A DNA stretch of 64,000 bases from Companilactobacillus musae (GTDB taxonomy: Bacteria > Bacillota > Bacilli > Lactobacillales > Lactobacillaceae), in NCBI RefSeq assembly GCF_003967595.1, contig NZ_BIFW01000001.1, positions 643,205-707,204 of the forward strand, in the 5' to 3' direction. This document shows, in pieces, positions 36,127 to 45,381 of this stretch. The translations under genes were made by a program, and so were the position numbers. The notes under the pieces were generated by a model. It made no database searches. It was not told where the DNA came from and worked only from the letters and a program-made list of their open reading frames with translations. Numbering within the stretch: position 1 is the stretch's first letter; every line of letters begins with the position of its first letter.

Positions 36127-36570
36127 ATGGATAAAGAAAAAATTCAAGACTATTGGTTTAATTTCCTGAGAGATAAAAATTCACTCTACTACCCTTTAGG
36201 TGACATTACTATCTTCGGTGGCGAACCACAAAAACTAGCCGAATTGGTTTATGATGGCATTAAAACAGCCACCTCATCATCATATGAACTTTATGAGCCT
36301 ACTGAATACATGCCTCAAATCGGTGACTACAATATCATTTTAGACGGCGACCAAGAACCGGTCTGCATTACTAAAACACTTGTTACCGAAGTGATCCCCT
36401 TCAAACAAGTTAGTGCTGAACATGCCTACCACGAAGGTGAAGGTGACCGTACCTTAGAATACTGGCGTCAAGTTCATGAAGACTTTTTCAAAAAAGAATA
36501 TGCTGAAGCTGGTAAAACATTTAATGAAGACATTCCCGTCCTTTGTGAGGTTTTTGAACGCATTTATTAA
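36127..36570 (+). CDS. ASCH-domain protein
   Basis: A 147-residue soluble protein of the ASCH fold (a PUA-like beta barrel thought to bind RNA or modified nucleosides). Family marks are the GxxKTATSS segment near 38-46, then GDYNIILDGDQEPVCI and the C-terminal Glu/Trp-rich DRTLEYWRQVHEDFF. Some ASCH proteins hydrolyse N4-acetylcytidine, but that activity cannot be assigned here. The ATG at 36127 uses the GGAGG that also forms the right arm of the upstream terminator. Confidence 0.85.
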   Translation: MDKEKIQDYWFNFLRDKNSLYYPLGDITIFGGEPQKLAELVYDGIKTATSSSYELYEPTEYMPQIGDYNIILDGDQEPVCITKTLVTEVIPFKQVSAEHAYHEGEGDRTLEYWRQVHEDFFKKEYAEAGKTFNEDIPVLCEVFERIY

Positions 36571-36615
36571 AAAACGTAATTAAAACTGTTGACGGCAGTT
36601 TTAATTACGTTTTTT
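36569..36615. terminator. Bidirectional terminator between ASCH gene and mscL
   Basis: A 20-bp perfect stem with a 7-base loop, A-run left and T-run right, between convergent genes. Confidence 0.9.
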
Positions 36616-36624
36616 GAATCTTTT

Positions 36625-37020
36625 TTATTTTTCAGAATCCTTTTCATCTAAAGAGTCAGAGATTTTCTTTAAATACATAACCATTTCATCTTCTTTAGTT
36701 GGCTCCTCATCTTCTGTTTCTTCACTATCACGTTTCTTAATGATCTTATTCATAACTTTAACTAACAAAAAGACCACAATAGCGATAATCAAGAAATTAA
36801 TAATCGACTCAATAAAAGTCCCATATTTGAAAGTGGCATCCCCTACTTTAAATACCAAGCTACCTAGATCAATCTTTCCTAAAAACAAACCAATCAACGG
36901 ATTGATCAGATTACTTACTAATGATTGAACAATAGCTGTAAAAGCAGCACCCATAATGACACCAACGGCCAAATCCATTACATTGCCGCGGCTAATAAAA
37001 TCTTTGAATTCTTTTATCAT
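36625..37020 (-). CDS. mscL: Large-conductance mechanosensitive channel
   Basis: MscL opens on membrane stretch and releases solutes on sudden osmotic downshift. The 131-residue product begins [27 protein letters not shown], the conserved amphipathic helix plus TM1, with TM2 at about 68-90 and a charged C-terminal bundle ([15 protein letters not shown]). Length fits. It is monocistronic. Confidence 0.95.
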   Translation of the reverse strand: MIKEFKDFISRGNVMDLAVGVIMGAAFTAIVQSLVSNLINPLIGLFLGKIDLGSLVFKVGDATFKYGTFIESIINFLIIAIVVFLLVKVMNKIIKKRDSEETEDEEPTKEDEMVMYLKKISDSLDEKDSEK

Positions 37021-37170
37021 ATTCCCAATCTCCTAAAATGATTTCTACCTTTAATTATGGGGGTTTCCAAGTGTTTTTTGCAAATTTTTAAGCAATTTAA
37101 ACTATACGAAACGACAATTATTCGCTTAAATAATAAACAGGTATAATCTATATTGAAAGGCCGTGAAAAT

Positions 37171-37557
37171 ATGACTAGTTTTGACATCTATAAAATGATT
37201 TTAGAAATTATCTCCGAAAAAAATCCTAAAGATTTCCAAGAATTATTGGACGCTTCCCAAAGCTACCAAATCGTAAAAGATTATATTGCCAGCGATAATC
37301 CAAATCAATTCTTAATCGATGATATGCAAAATTCAACCATCAGTATGATTAATGACGGATTGGTTTCTGGTATCATTAGCCCTTTAAAATACGTTACTCT
37401 CATTAAACTAAATGGATTAACAATTGAAGGATTTCAATATCTCAAAAAATTAAGAGAGAAAAACATCGAACAACAAGTTAAAAATATTCTGGAAAATGAT
37501 GGACTAGTAATGAATCCTAAAACTTTGACCAAAGCTCTTTCAGAATTAATATTTTAA
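37171..37557 (+). CDS. 128-residue protein, possible winged helix (YjcQ-like)
   Basis: A soluble, helix-rich protein beginning MTSFDIYKMILEIISEKNP. The central part (GLVSGIISPLKYVTLIKLNGLTIEGFQYLKKL) has the strand-turn-helix spacing of YjcQ-like winged-helix proteins, which occur in phages and chromosomes. That assignment is tentative. AAAGG lies 10 bases before the ATG at 37171, and TATAAT is at 37142-37147. It is a single gene with its own terminator. Confidence 0.6.
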   Translation: MTSFDIYKMILEIISEKNPKDFQELLDASQSYQIVKDYIASDNPNQFLIDDMQNSTISMINDGLVSGIISPLKYVTLIKLNGLTIEGFQYLKKLREKNIEQQVKNILENDGLVMNPKTLTKALSELIF

Positions 37558-37558
37558 T

Positions 37559-37601
37559 AAAAAAAGGTAAAATCGCTTTAACTCAACGATTTTACCTTTT
37601 T
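37559..37601. terminator. Terminator between the YjcQ-like gene and tRNA-Leu
   Basis: A stem of about 16 bp (AAAAGGTAAAATCG / CGATTTTACCTTTT core) with A- and T-runs on both sides, serving the + strand gene and the convergent tRNA. Confidence 0.85.
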
Positions 37602-37605
37602 TATA

Positions 37606-37691
37606 CTGCCGTTGGCGGGATTCGAACCCGCACTCGAGAAACTCGAACAGCGACCTGAACGCTGCGCGTCTGCCAGTTCCGCCACAACGGC
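37606..37691 (-). tRNA. tRNA-Leu (anticodon CAG)
   Basis: 86 nt with a long variable arm; acceptor GCCGTTG/CAACGGC, discriminator A, anticodon loop TTCAGGT giving CAG, T-arm GCGGG-TTCGAAT-CCCGC. Confidence 0.95.
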
Positions 37692-37758
37692 AAATAGATA
37701 CAAATAACCTTGGAATTAGATTACAATGAAAATGATACTACAATTGGAGGACCTTGTA

Positions 37759-38598
37759 ATGGAAAAAATTGATAAAAGCATTTTAAACCAAGTAATAACT
37801 CCTCGAAATCCTGAATCATACAAAGGAAACTACGGCAAAATTCTAATCATTGCTGGTTCAACACAGTTCGGTGGAGCAGCGCTCTTATGCAGCAGTGCCG
37901 CTATTCACAGTGGCGCTGGTCTAGTTACAGTAGCCACTACTCCTGAAAAGTTTAGCACCATCAATACTAAAATTCCCGAAGCCATGACCATTGATTATCA
38001 CGACAAAAAAGCAGTTTTAACTGCTATCCTCAATAATTCTGTTATCGCAATTGGACCTGGACTTGGAACGTCAACAATCGCTAAGGGTCTTGTAAAGGCC
38101 GTCCTAAGTAATACTAAAACTGACCAAACGGTTATTCTTGATGCTTCAGCCTTAACAATAATCGCTGAAGATAAAATTCCTATTCAAACTACTGCTCATG
38201 TTATCATGACACCTCATCAAGGAGAATGGCAAAGACTATCGCATTTACCTATTCCTGAACAAACTGAATTAAATAATTTCAATAGTATTCAAGATTTAAA
38301 TCCTGATGCTGTTTTGATTTTGAAAAAACACCACTCAGAAATCTATTATCAAGACTTAGCCTTCCAAATGAATGCTGGTAATGCTGGTATGGCAACTGGT
38401 GGTATGGGCGACACTCTAACAGGCATTATTGCTGGATTCATCGGTCAATTTGGTTACTCTTTAGCTACTATCCAAGCTGCCTTATTAATCCACAGTACCA
38501 TTGGTGATAAATTAAACGAAAAGCATTATGTAGTACTTCCATCAACTATTATTGAAAAACTACCTAAATTTATGTCTAAATACAGTTATCAAAAATAA
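37759..38598 (+). CDS. nnrD: ADP-dependent NAD(P)H-hydrate dehydratase
   Basis: NnrD repairs hydrated NAD(P)H using ADP or ATP. The 279-residue protein has the ribokinase-like YjeF C-terminal fold with KILIIAGSTQFGGAALL, AIGPGLG and the catalytic NAGMATGGMGDTLTG. There is no fused epimerase (NnrE) domain, so epimerase would be encoded elsewhere. The ATG at 37759 follows TTGGAGG by 8 bases; a longer reading from 37726 lacks a binding site. Confidence 0.92.
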   Translation: MEKIDKSILNQVITPRNPESYKGNYGKILIIAGSTQFGGAALLCSSAAIHSGAGLVTVATTPEKFSTINTKIPEAMTIDYHDKKAVLTAILNNSVIAIGPGLGTSTIAKGLVKAVLSNTKTDQTVILDASALTIIAEDKIPIQTTAHVIMTPHQGEWQRLSHLPIPEQTELNNFNSIQDLNPDAVLILKKHHSEIYYQDLAFQMNAGNAGMATGGMGDTLTGIIAGFIGQFGYSLATIQAALLIHSTIGDKLNEKHYVVLPSTIIEKLPKFMSKYSYQK

Positions 38599-38604
38599 AC
38601 CATT

Positions 38605-38660
38605 TAAGAGTAGCATCTATAGGAGAAAAATATTAAATTCTTATAGATACTACTCTTTTA
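38605..38660. terminator. Hairpin after nnrD (related to the GCAGCATCTATTAA family)
   Basis: Arms AAGAGTAGCATCTATA and TATAGATACTACTCTT (one wobble) enclose an AT-rich loop, with TTTT after. The stem resembles those at 3823, 32900 and 53416. Confidence 0.7.
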
Positions 38661-38674
38661 AATTTACACCAAAT

Positions 38675-38703
38675 AAAAAAAGACATGATCACTCACGTCT
38701 TTC
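38675..38703 (-). terminator. Terminator of the MurJ-type gene
   Basis: AAAGAC / GTCTTT arms with inner TGA/TCA pairing, followed on the - strand by a run of seven T. Confidence 0.65.
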
Positions 38704-38706
38704 ATC

Positions 38707-40392
38707 TTATCTAATATTAAAAATTCTTCTGATTCGTTCAACTCTTGTACCTAATATCTTGTCCGCTAATGATGTCTTTAAAACTAAGTAACCATAAATT
38801 GCGCCACCTAACCCAGCTTCTAAGACTAAGACAACGACACTGATAATTCGATCGGAATTGCCAACAAAATGGAAGACAACCCAGTCAACGAACATAACTG
38901 AAGCAAACATAATCAATGAAAATAAAATAATTCCACTAATGCGACGAGAAATACGTCCCGTATTAAAAGGATATATTTTGTGCAATTCTCGAATCATTAG
39001 CCAACAAACAACTGCCATACCGATACTTGTTGCTACCAAAGGACCAAATTCATGGAAAAGCCAAATCATTGGTAATTGAGCAACGACTTTGACAATAAAA
39101 CCATAAACAAAATACTTAATTGCTAATTTATTACGATATAACGCCTGCAGTACTGCTGACAAGACTGTAAACAATCCTAATAAAATCGAAATGATTGATG
39201 AGAACTGCAACATCAAAACGCCTAAAGCATCATAACGATAAAAGGTCGTCCAAAGTGGTTGTGCCACAGCATACATCCCTAATGAAGCTGGAATCATAAT
39301 GAAAAAGAATAATTCCAAAGTATTAGAAATTTGGCTCTCGATTTTTTCTTTATTACCTTTTGAATATAGACCTGACAAAATGGGAACCGCTGTAACAGCC
39401 ATCGCAGTTGATAAAGAAACAATGATCATAATTAATTTATTAGCTTGGAATCCAAACAATGAATAATAATTATCCAGTTGAGCCCCAGTCGCATTAACAA
39501 ACATACGCATGAATTGATTAAAGGTCGATTGATCAAAAAGATTAAAGAAAGTTATTCCCGCATCAAGAATAATAAAAGGAACCGCTTGTTCAAAAATCTC
39601 TCTGGTAAAGTTAGTTTCATTAACATCAGCCACTGGTTTACCGCTTCGTGACAATCGACGCAACTTAGGTAACTTCTTTAATAAAGCTAGAACCAAAATA
39701 CCAATGGCAACACCTGCTCCAATAAAAGCAGCAAAAGTTGATTGAACAACGGCATTGATATAACTCCCCTTATTAACAACCATAATAATATAAGTTGCTA
39801 CTAACAGGTAAATAACTCGAGCTATCTGCTCAATGAATTGAGAAATAGCTGAAGGTGCCATATCTGAATATCCTTGTAAATATCCACGCAAGATACTCAA
39901 AATAGGAATGATCAAAACAGCCACTGATAATGATTGAATAACAGGAATACTTCTAGGATCACCATCAGTAAATATTGTTGCAAGGACTGGTGCTCCAAAA
40001 TACATAACGGCCCCAAAAAGAATTCCCATAAAGGTCATTATTTTTAAACCATGTTTAAATAATTTATTACCTGTCGAGTATTGATCTAAAGCATTATAAT
40101 GTGAAATTTGCTTCGAAATAGCTCCTGGAATACCAGCAGTCGAAACAATCAAGAACAAACTATAAATGTTATAACCTTTAGCAAACAAGGCATTAGCTGC
40201 GGGATAATATGATCCCATCCATGCCATCCAAGGGATAATATATATCGCACCTAAAATACGAGAAAAAATACTACCAGCAGTCATCCACGCTGAACCTTTT
40301 AGCATGGTATCTTGCGAAGAAACTTCCGGATCCATCACTGGCATTACTTCTTCTTCATTACGGCTTTTATTTACGCCCAAAACCTGCACCAC
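38707..40392 (-). CDS. MurJ/YtgP-type lipid II flippase
   Basis: A 561-residue MOP-superfamily transporter with about 14 membrane helices. It matches the Firmicute YtgP/SpoVB group, whose members flip lipid II and related precursors to the outer face (GSAWMTAGSIFSRILGAIYIIPWMAWMG near the start, SIPVIQSL and ILRGYLQGYSDMAPSAIS). Essentiality is likely if no other MurJ or Amj exists. The start is uncertain: GTG at 40392 has its binding site too close, while an in-frame TTG 12 bases later has AAGGTGG at normal spacing. An extended -10 (TGCTATAAT) lies at 40420-40412. Confidence 0.85.
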   Translation of the reverse strand: MVQVLGVNKSRNEEEVMPVMDPEVSSQDTMLKGSAWMTAGSIFSRILGAIYIIPWMAWMGSYYPAANALFAKGYNIYSLFLIVSTAGIPGAISKQISHYNALDQYSTGNKLFKHGLKIMTFMGILFGAVMYFGAPVLATIFTDGDPRSIPVIQSLSVAVLIIPILSILRGYLQGYSDMAPSAISQFIEQIARVIYLLVATYIIMVVNKGSYINAVVQSTFAAFIGAGVAIGILVLALLKKLPKLRRLSRSGKPVADVNETNFTREIFEQAVPFIILDAGITFFNLFDQSTFNQFMRMFVNATGAQLDNYYSLFGFQANKLIMIIVSLSTAMAVTAVPILSGLYSKGNKEKIESQISNTLELFFFIMIPASLGMYAVAQPLWTTFYRYDALGVLMLQFSSIISILLGLFTVLSAVLQALYRNKLAIKYFVYGFIVKVVAQLPMIWLFHEFGPLVATSIGMAVVCWLMIRELHKIYPFNTGRISRRISGIILFSLIMFASVMFVDWVVFHFVGNSDRIISVVVLVLEAGLGGAIYGYLVLKTSLADKILGTRVERIRRIFNIR

Positions 40393-40411
40393 CTTAAAAA
40401 CTATCCATTTA

Positions 40412-40420
40412 ATTATAGCA
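40412..40420 (-). promoter_or_regulatory. Extended -10 promoter of the MurJ-type gene
   Basis: TGCTATAAT on the - strand, 20 bases before the GTG start; the -35 region is weak. Confidence 0.55.
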
Positions 40421-40495
40421 AAGTTCTTATCCTAAAAATTTTAAATTACTCTTAAATTCACTAAAAAGCAAATTAGTTTTAAAAAAATCAGCTTT

Positions 40496-40521
40496 CTTTA
40501 CAAAACTAACAAATTGTAAAG
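40496..40521. promoter_or_regulatory. Operator-like palindrome upstream of the MurJ-type gene
   Basis: CTTTACAA and TTGTAAAG are perfect inverted copies with a 10-base centre, about 75 bp upstream of the -10. No known regulator consensus fits. The rest of 40421-40687 holds no convincing gene. Confidence 0.35.
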
Positions 40522-40687
40522 TTAATTAATAATCATTTTATGATAAAATATTTTTGTTGAATATGGGAATTATTCATTTAAGAATTCACCTACAAAACTC
40601 GTATTACGCAATTATTCACAGAATTGAAATTCCTTCATATAATATAATCACCTTAGACAATAAGTATGATTCTCATGTTCAGCTTAT

Positions 40688-40722
40688 AAAAAAAGACTTC
40701 GGAATATTCCGAAGTCTTTTTT
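40688..40722 (-). terminator. Terminator of leuS
   Basis: A perfect self-complementary stem around GACTTCGGAAT/ATTCCGAAGTC with A- and T-runs, ending 2 bases from the leuS stop. Confidence 0.85.
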
Positions 40723-40723
40723 G

Positions 40724-43138
40724 TTATTTAACAACAATATTAACAATCTTATTAGGAATAACGATAACCTTAACAATCTTCTTATCACCAATGAATTTTT
40801 GAATCTTTTCATCAGTAGTAGCCATCTTTTCAAGTTCATCTTTAGCTGTATTTGTAGCAACTTCAAACTTATCACGCAACTTACCATTAACTTGAACAAT
40901 GATTTCAACTGTATCTGAAACCAATTTACTCCTATCAAAGGTAGGCCATTTAGCGTAAGCAATTGATTCAGTATGTCCAAACTTACTCCATAATTCTTCC
41001 ATCATGTGTGGCGCAATTGGAGCTAATAATTGAACTAAACCTTCAGCATAAACCTTTGGCATTGTATCAACCTTGTGAGCTTCATTGACGAAGACCATCA
41101 TTTGAGAAATAGCGGTGTTAAAGTGTAAAGCATCATAATCTTCAGTAACCTTCTTAACAGTTTCATTATAAACTTTATCAAGTTTACCATCATTTTCTTC
41201 TGTTAAGAATCCATCTTTAAGAGTACTGTAATCATCATCATTGATGAATAAGTTCCAAACACGATCCAAGAACTTAGCTGAACCAGATAGACCATTTTCT
41301 GACCACGCAATTGAAGCATCCAAAGGACCCATGAACATTTCATAAGTTCTCAACGTGTCAGCACCATATGAATCAACAACATCATCGGGATTAACAACAT
41401 TTCCTTTTGATTTAGACATCTTTTCGTGACCTTTACCAAGGATCATACCCTGATTAAATAGTTTTTGGAAAGGTTCCTTAGTTGGAACAACACCTAAATC
41501 ATACAATACCTTGTGCCAGAATCTTGCATACAACAAGTGAAGTACGGCATGCTCAGCACCACCAATATAAAGATCAACTGGTAACCATTGCTTCAACAAA
41601 TCATAATCAGCCAATTCTTTATCATTATGTGGATCAATATATCTCAAGTAGTACCATGATGAACCAGCCCATTGTGGCATTGTATTGGTTTCACGACGAC
41701 CCTTACGGCCATTTTTATCAACGACATTGACCCAATCAGTCAAGTTAGCTAGTGGACTTTCACCAGTACCTGATGGCTTGATATCTTGATCAGCAGGTAA
41801 TTCTAGTGGTAATTCATCTTCAGGAACTAATGAAGTAGTACCATCTTCCCAATGAATAACAGGAATTGGTTCACCCCAATATCTTTGACGTGAGAAGACC
41901 CAGTCACGAAGACGGTAATTAACTTTCTTTTCACCGATACCTTTATCTTCAAGATATTCAACCATACGATTGATGGCATCTTCCTTATTCAAACCATCCA
42001 AGAAATCAGAATTAATATGCTTACCATCACCTGTAATAGCACCATCTTCCAAATTTCCTTCAATAACTTGTGTCATTGGCAAGTGGAACTTAGTAGCAAA
42101 GGCAAAGTCGCGGTCATCGTGTGCTGGAACAGCCATAACTGCACCTGTACCATAAGTAACTAATACATAATCTGAGATCCAGATTGGAATTCTCTTACCA
42201 TTAACTGGGTTAATAGCATAAGCACCAGTGAAGACACCTGTCTTCTCATCATTCAAATCAGTTCTATCAAGATCAGATTTGTGAGAAACTTCTTCTTTAT
42301 AAGCATCAACAGCGGCTTTTTGTTCAGGAGTTGTGATCTTATCAACTAATTTATGTTCAGGAGCCAAAGTCATATACTCAACACCGAAAACTGTATCTGG
42401 TCTAGTAGTAAAGACATTGATTTTGTCATCAGAATCAGCGACTGTAAAGGTAATTTGTGCACCGACAGAACGGCCGATCCAGTTTCTTTGCATTTCTTTG
42501 ATGTTTTCAGGCCAATCAATATCATCCAAGTCGTCTAATAATCTGTCAGCATAAGCTGTAATCTTCAACATCCATTGACGCATTGGCTTTCTAACAACTG
42601 GGAAACCACCACGTTCAGTCTTACCATCAATGATTTCCTCATTAGCAACAACTGTACCCAAATCTGGTGACCAGTTAACTAATGTTTCTGATTCGTAAGC
42701 CAATCCCTTTTTGTACATTTGTTCAAAGATCCATTGAGTCCACTTGTAAAACTTAGGATCAGTTGTTTGAACTTCACGATCCCAATCATATGAAAAACCA
42801 AGTGAATTAATTTGACGCTTGAAGTTTTGAATATTTTTTTCAGTAAATTCAGCAGGATTATGACCAGTATTCAAAGCATATTGTTCAGCAGGCAATCCAA
42901 AAGCATCAAACCCCATTGGATGCAAAACGTTATATCCTTGAGCACGTTTCATTCTGGCAATAATATCAGTTGCTGTATATCCTTCTGGATGTCCAACATG
43001 AAGACCTTGCCCTGATGGATATGGAAACATATCCAAAGCATAAAAGTTCTTCTTTTTAGGATCATTAGTTGTCTTAAAAGTATCGTTTTCCTTCCAATAC
43101 TTTTGCCATTTCTTTTCTACGGTGTTGTGATTGTACAT
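40724..43138 (-). CDS. leuS: Leucyl-tRNA synthetase
   Basis: LeuS charges tRNA-Leu. The 804-residue class I enzyme has HIGH as HVGH ([14 protein letters not shown]), the CP1 editing domain in the middle (with TRPDTVFG and the [12 protein letters not shown] segment), and KMSKS in [17 protein letters not shown], then the anticodon-binding and C-terminal domains. AGGAGG lies before the ATG at 43138. A T-box controls it. It is alone on its transcript. Confidence 0.97.
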   Translation of the reverse strand: MYNHNTVEKKWQKYWKENDTFKTTNDPKKKNFYALDMFPYPSGQGLHVGHPEGYTATDIIARMKRAQGYNVLHPMGFDAFGLPAEQYALNTGHNPAEFTEKNIQNFKRQINSLGFSYDWDREVQTTDPKFYKWTQWIFEQMYKKGLAYESETLVNWSPDLGTVVANEEIIDGKTERGGFPVVRKPMRQWMLKITAYADRLLDDLDDIDWPENIKEMQRNWIGRSVGAQITFTVADSDDKINVFTTRPDTVFGVEYMTLAPEHKLVDKITTPEQKAAVDAYKEEVSHKSDLDRTDLNDEKTGVFTGAYAINPVNGKRIPIWISDYVLVTYGTGAVMAVPAHDDRDFAFATKFHLPMTQVIEGNLEDGAITGDGKHINSDFLDGLNKEDAINRMVEYLEDKGIGEKKVNYRLRDWVFSRQRYWGEPIPVIHWEDGTTSLVPEDELPLELPADQDIKPSGTGESPLANLTDWVNVVDKNGRKGRRETNTMPQWAGSSWYYLRYIDPHNDKELADYDLLKQWLPVDLYIGGAEHAVLHLLYARFWHKVLYDLGVVPTKEPFQKLFNQGMILGKGHEKMSKSKGNVVNPDDVVDSYGADTLRTYEMFMGPLDASIAWSENGLSGSAKFLDRVWNLFINDDDYSTLKDGFLTEENDGKLDKVYNETVKKVTEDYDALHFNTAISQMMVFVNEAHKVDTMPKVYAEGLVQLLAPIAPHMMEELWSKFGHTESIAYAKWPTFDRSKLVSDTVEIIVQVNGKLRDKFEVATNTAKDELEKMATTDEKIQKFIGDKKIVKVIVIPNKIVNIVVK

Positions 43139-43149
43139 ATTTTTCCTCC

Positions 43150-43385
43150 TATACAAAAAAAGTCCTATGATTATTAAAATAATCATAGGACGAGTTATCG
43201 CGTTACCACCTAAGTTCCGTACTCAAATAAGTACGACTCTCAAAATCCTTAACGAGGATCAAGCGCAGTCACTTACTTGGGTTCAGCAACTATTATAAGT
43301 GGACGAGTTCGAAAACAAAGATCTACGTATTCACATCCCCATACGCTTTCTGAAAAGTATCTTCATAATCTACTACTTCCGTTGT
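43150..43385 (-). promoter_or_regulatory. T-box riboswitch of leuS
   Basis: The - strand leader holds the T-box core GGTGGTAACGCG (43199-43210) and a terminator stem with arms inside 43161-43191 and a T-run. Leucine specificity is inferred from the gene; I did not settle the specifier codon. Confidence 0.92.
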
Positions 43386-43390
43386 GTTAT

Positions 43391-43419
43391 ATCTTATACC
43401 ATTAATGTTTGTCCGACAA
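43391..43419 (-). promoter_or_regulatory. Predicted leuS promoter inside the end of the GH73 gene
   Basis: TTGTCG (43419-43414), 17-bp spacer, TAAGAT (43396-43391) on the - strand; TATAAG overlaps the latter. The box spans the last codons and stop of the upstream gene. Confidence 0.5.
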
Positions 43420-44641
43420 CCAATAAATCTGAATTTAAGTTATTTAATTGTCGAATATTATCAACAGTTGTTCCTGCTTGTGAAGCAATAGAATCAATTG
43501 TATCACCATTTTGAACAGTCACTGAACTATTGTTTTGACTACCAGAATTATTAGAATCATTTGAACTGTAATCATTTTGAACGTTGATTGAAGAATCTGA
43601 ATCAGTGTCATCTGAAGGAACATACTTCTTCACACCATCACGTTCATCTTGAACAATAACCGGTGCCTGTTGTGTTCCATAAGCATCGCCAACACTACCT
43701 GTATCACTTGTATTGTTTGACATATTAGTCATTGATGCTGATGTAGAACTATTTCCAATAACCTTTAAAACAGTCAAAACCTTACCTGGATAAATATAAT
43801 TATCTGTCTTCAAATCATTCAAACTCATTAAAGTATCAGTCGTCATATTGAATTTATCAGCTATTGACTGCAAAGTATCCCCTTGAGCAACAGTATATGT
43901 TTGATCCTTATCAGTAGCATTAGTATCAAACTGTGTTAAATTATATTTCTCAATAACGCTATTTAATTTATCCGCATATGTCGTATCGGTAGCATAACGA
44001 CCAGTTAAATATTTAGTAGCATCCTTGTAAGAAGTAGTATTACTCTTCCATGCTCCTGCATACATCTGTGAATTTCCAGAAGTTCCACCGCGAAGTAATG
44101 AAACATAATCTTCAAGAGATTCCTTATATGAAGGATATTTTCTGAAGTTAGAGTTAATTGAGTAAAGACTACCTGTTCCGTCGTCTTCTTGGGTACCCAT
44201 ATTAACTGATTCACCTTGATAATCTCCTTTGATACCAAAGAGATTGTAATTAGGCGCACTGGCAAGTCCACTAGTTCCCCAGCCACTTTCAATCATGGCT
44301 TGAGCAATCATTACGGATGCATAAAGATCATTATTTGAGGCTAGCTTACGGGCAGAATTACCAATATAATCAATAAATTGTTCATCACCAACACCTGAAG
44401 AAGTAACCGGTGTAGTCGTTACAGCTGAATTTTGATTTATCAAATTGCCTACAGATAATGCTTCAGCTTTAACGGGTGTTGGAGCTGAAATTGTAGTAAT
44501 TTCAGCCACGGCAGCACCAACAAACATACTTGACCCTAAAATTGTCATATTCTTACGTAAGTTTGCGTTCTTACTCTTTTTATTATTTAATCTAGTCAAA
44601 CGGCTATCTTCGATTTTGCGTTCATGACGTGTAATAACCAT
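43394..44641 (-). CDS. Peptidoglycan hydrolase: GH73 glucosaminidase with two LysM domains
   Basis: A 415-residue secreted autolysin. A long basic N-terminus (1-31) precedes the hydrophobic signal core (about 32-56, cleavage near KAEA). The GH73 N-acetylglucosaminidase domain spans about 88-235, with the catalytic Glu in AQAMIESGWGTS and the NLFGIKGDY segment. Two LysM repeats (about 241-285 and 370-413) bind peptidoglycan, separated by a Ser/Asn/Asp-rich linker. It cleaves the glycan backbone in cell separation or turnover. The start at 44641 has a GGGAG upstream; a longer reading extends without a better site. It is divergent from the PAP2 gene. Confidence 0.92.
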   Translation of the reverse strand: MVITRHERKIEDSRLTRLNNKKSKNANLRKNMTILGSSMFVGAAVAEITTISAPTPVKAEALSVGNLINQNSAVTTTPVTSSGVGDEQFIDYIGNSARKLASNNDLYASVMIAQAMIESGWGTSGLASAPNYNLFGIKGDYQGESVNMGTQEDDGTGSLYSINSNFRKYPSYKESLEDYVSLLRGGTSGNSQMYAGAWKSNTTSYKDATKYLTGRYATDTTYADKLNSVIEKYNLTQFDTNATDKDQTYTVAQGDTLQSIADKFNMTTDTLMSLNDLKTDNYIYPGKVLTVLKVIGNSSTSASMTNMSNNTSDTGSVGDAYGTQQAPVIVQDERDGVKKYVPSDDTDSDSSINVQNDYSSNDSNNSGSQNNSSVTVQNGDTIDSIASQAGTTVDNIRQLNNLNSDLLVVGQTLMV

Positions 44642-44721
44642 AAATATCTGCTCTCCCTCAAAATCTTTATACTTTATTATATTTCTTAACAAAAACTTAA
44701 ACAATAGAGAGATCAAAAATT

Positions 44722-45381
44722 ATGAAAATATCTGAAAAAATATCAATCTTAAATGTACTTTTGTTGATTTTGTTGATTTTGTTCATTTTTTGGACTATCA
44801 ATGTGGTTTTACAAACAACCCTAATTAAAAATTACGATTCCACTTTAATAAATCAAATTTATCATCAAAATAATTTCACTATCAGTCTTTTTCAATCAAT
44901 CACTAATATTGGTGATACCTATGAAACCATTACCATGACGGTAGTAATTTTTCTATTATTAATAATAAAAAAATATTATTATGCTTCAATCTACTTAGTT
45001 TTAAATAAGGTTGTTATCGCTGGTTTAAATAGTTTGATCAAAATCTTTGTCAAAAGAGAACGTCCTGAACACATGCATTATATTTACGCTGGCGGCTACA
45101 GTTTTCCTAGTGGCCACTCTGCTAGTTCCTTTGCACTATATATTTCTATTTTGATTATTAGCCTCTACATTTTCAAAAAACTAAGTCTCAAAATATTTAT
45201 CAGTGCTATCTGTATTCTTACAGTCCTCTTGATTGGATATAGTCGAATATTTTTAGGAGTTCACTATCCTAGTGATGTCCTAGGAGGATATCTTCTAGCA
45301 GCTACAATCCTAACTTTCAACACTCTATTATTCAGAGCCAAGGATCTTTCGATTCTTCAACTCAAAGGCATTAAGAATTAA
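44722..45381 (+). CDS. PAP2-family membrane phosphatase
   Basis: A 219-residue protein with five or six membrane helices and all three PAP2 motifs: KRERPEHMHY (KxxxxxxRP type), PSGHSAS and SRIFLGVHYPSDVLGG. Candidate substrates are undecaprenyl pyrophosphate, phosphatidylglycerol phosphate or phosphatidate; a role in recycling the undecaprenyl carrier is plausible beside wall genes but unproven. GAGAG lies before the ATG. Its last 54 bases overlap the 3' end of the convergent MFS gene, with no terminator between. Confidence 0.88.
   Translation: MKISEKISILNVLLLILLILFIFWTINVVLQTTLIKNYDSTLINQIYHQNNFTISLFQSITNIGDTYETITMTVVIFLLLIIKKYYYASIYLVLNKVVIAGLNSLIKIFVKRERPEHMHYIYAGGYSFPSGHSASSFALYISILIISLYIFKKLSLKIFISAICILTVLLIGYSRIFLGVHYPSDVLGGYLLAATILTFNTLLFRAKDLSILQLKGIKN

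Noticed and set aside
40554..40802. 82-codon + strand frame upstream of the MurJ-type gene
   Set aside because: It lacks a ribosome binding site, runs through the leuS terminator and into leuS antisense; its composition is that of non-coding AT-rich DNA.
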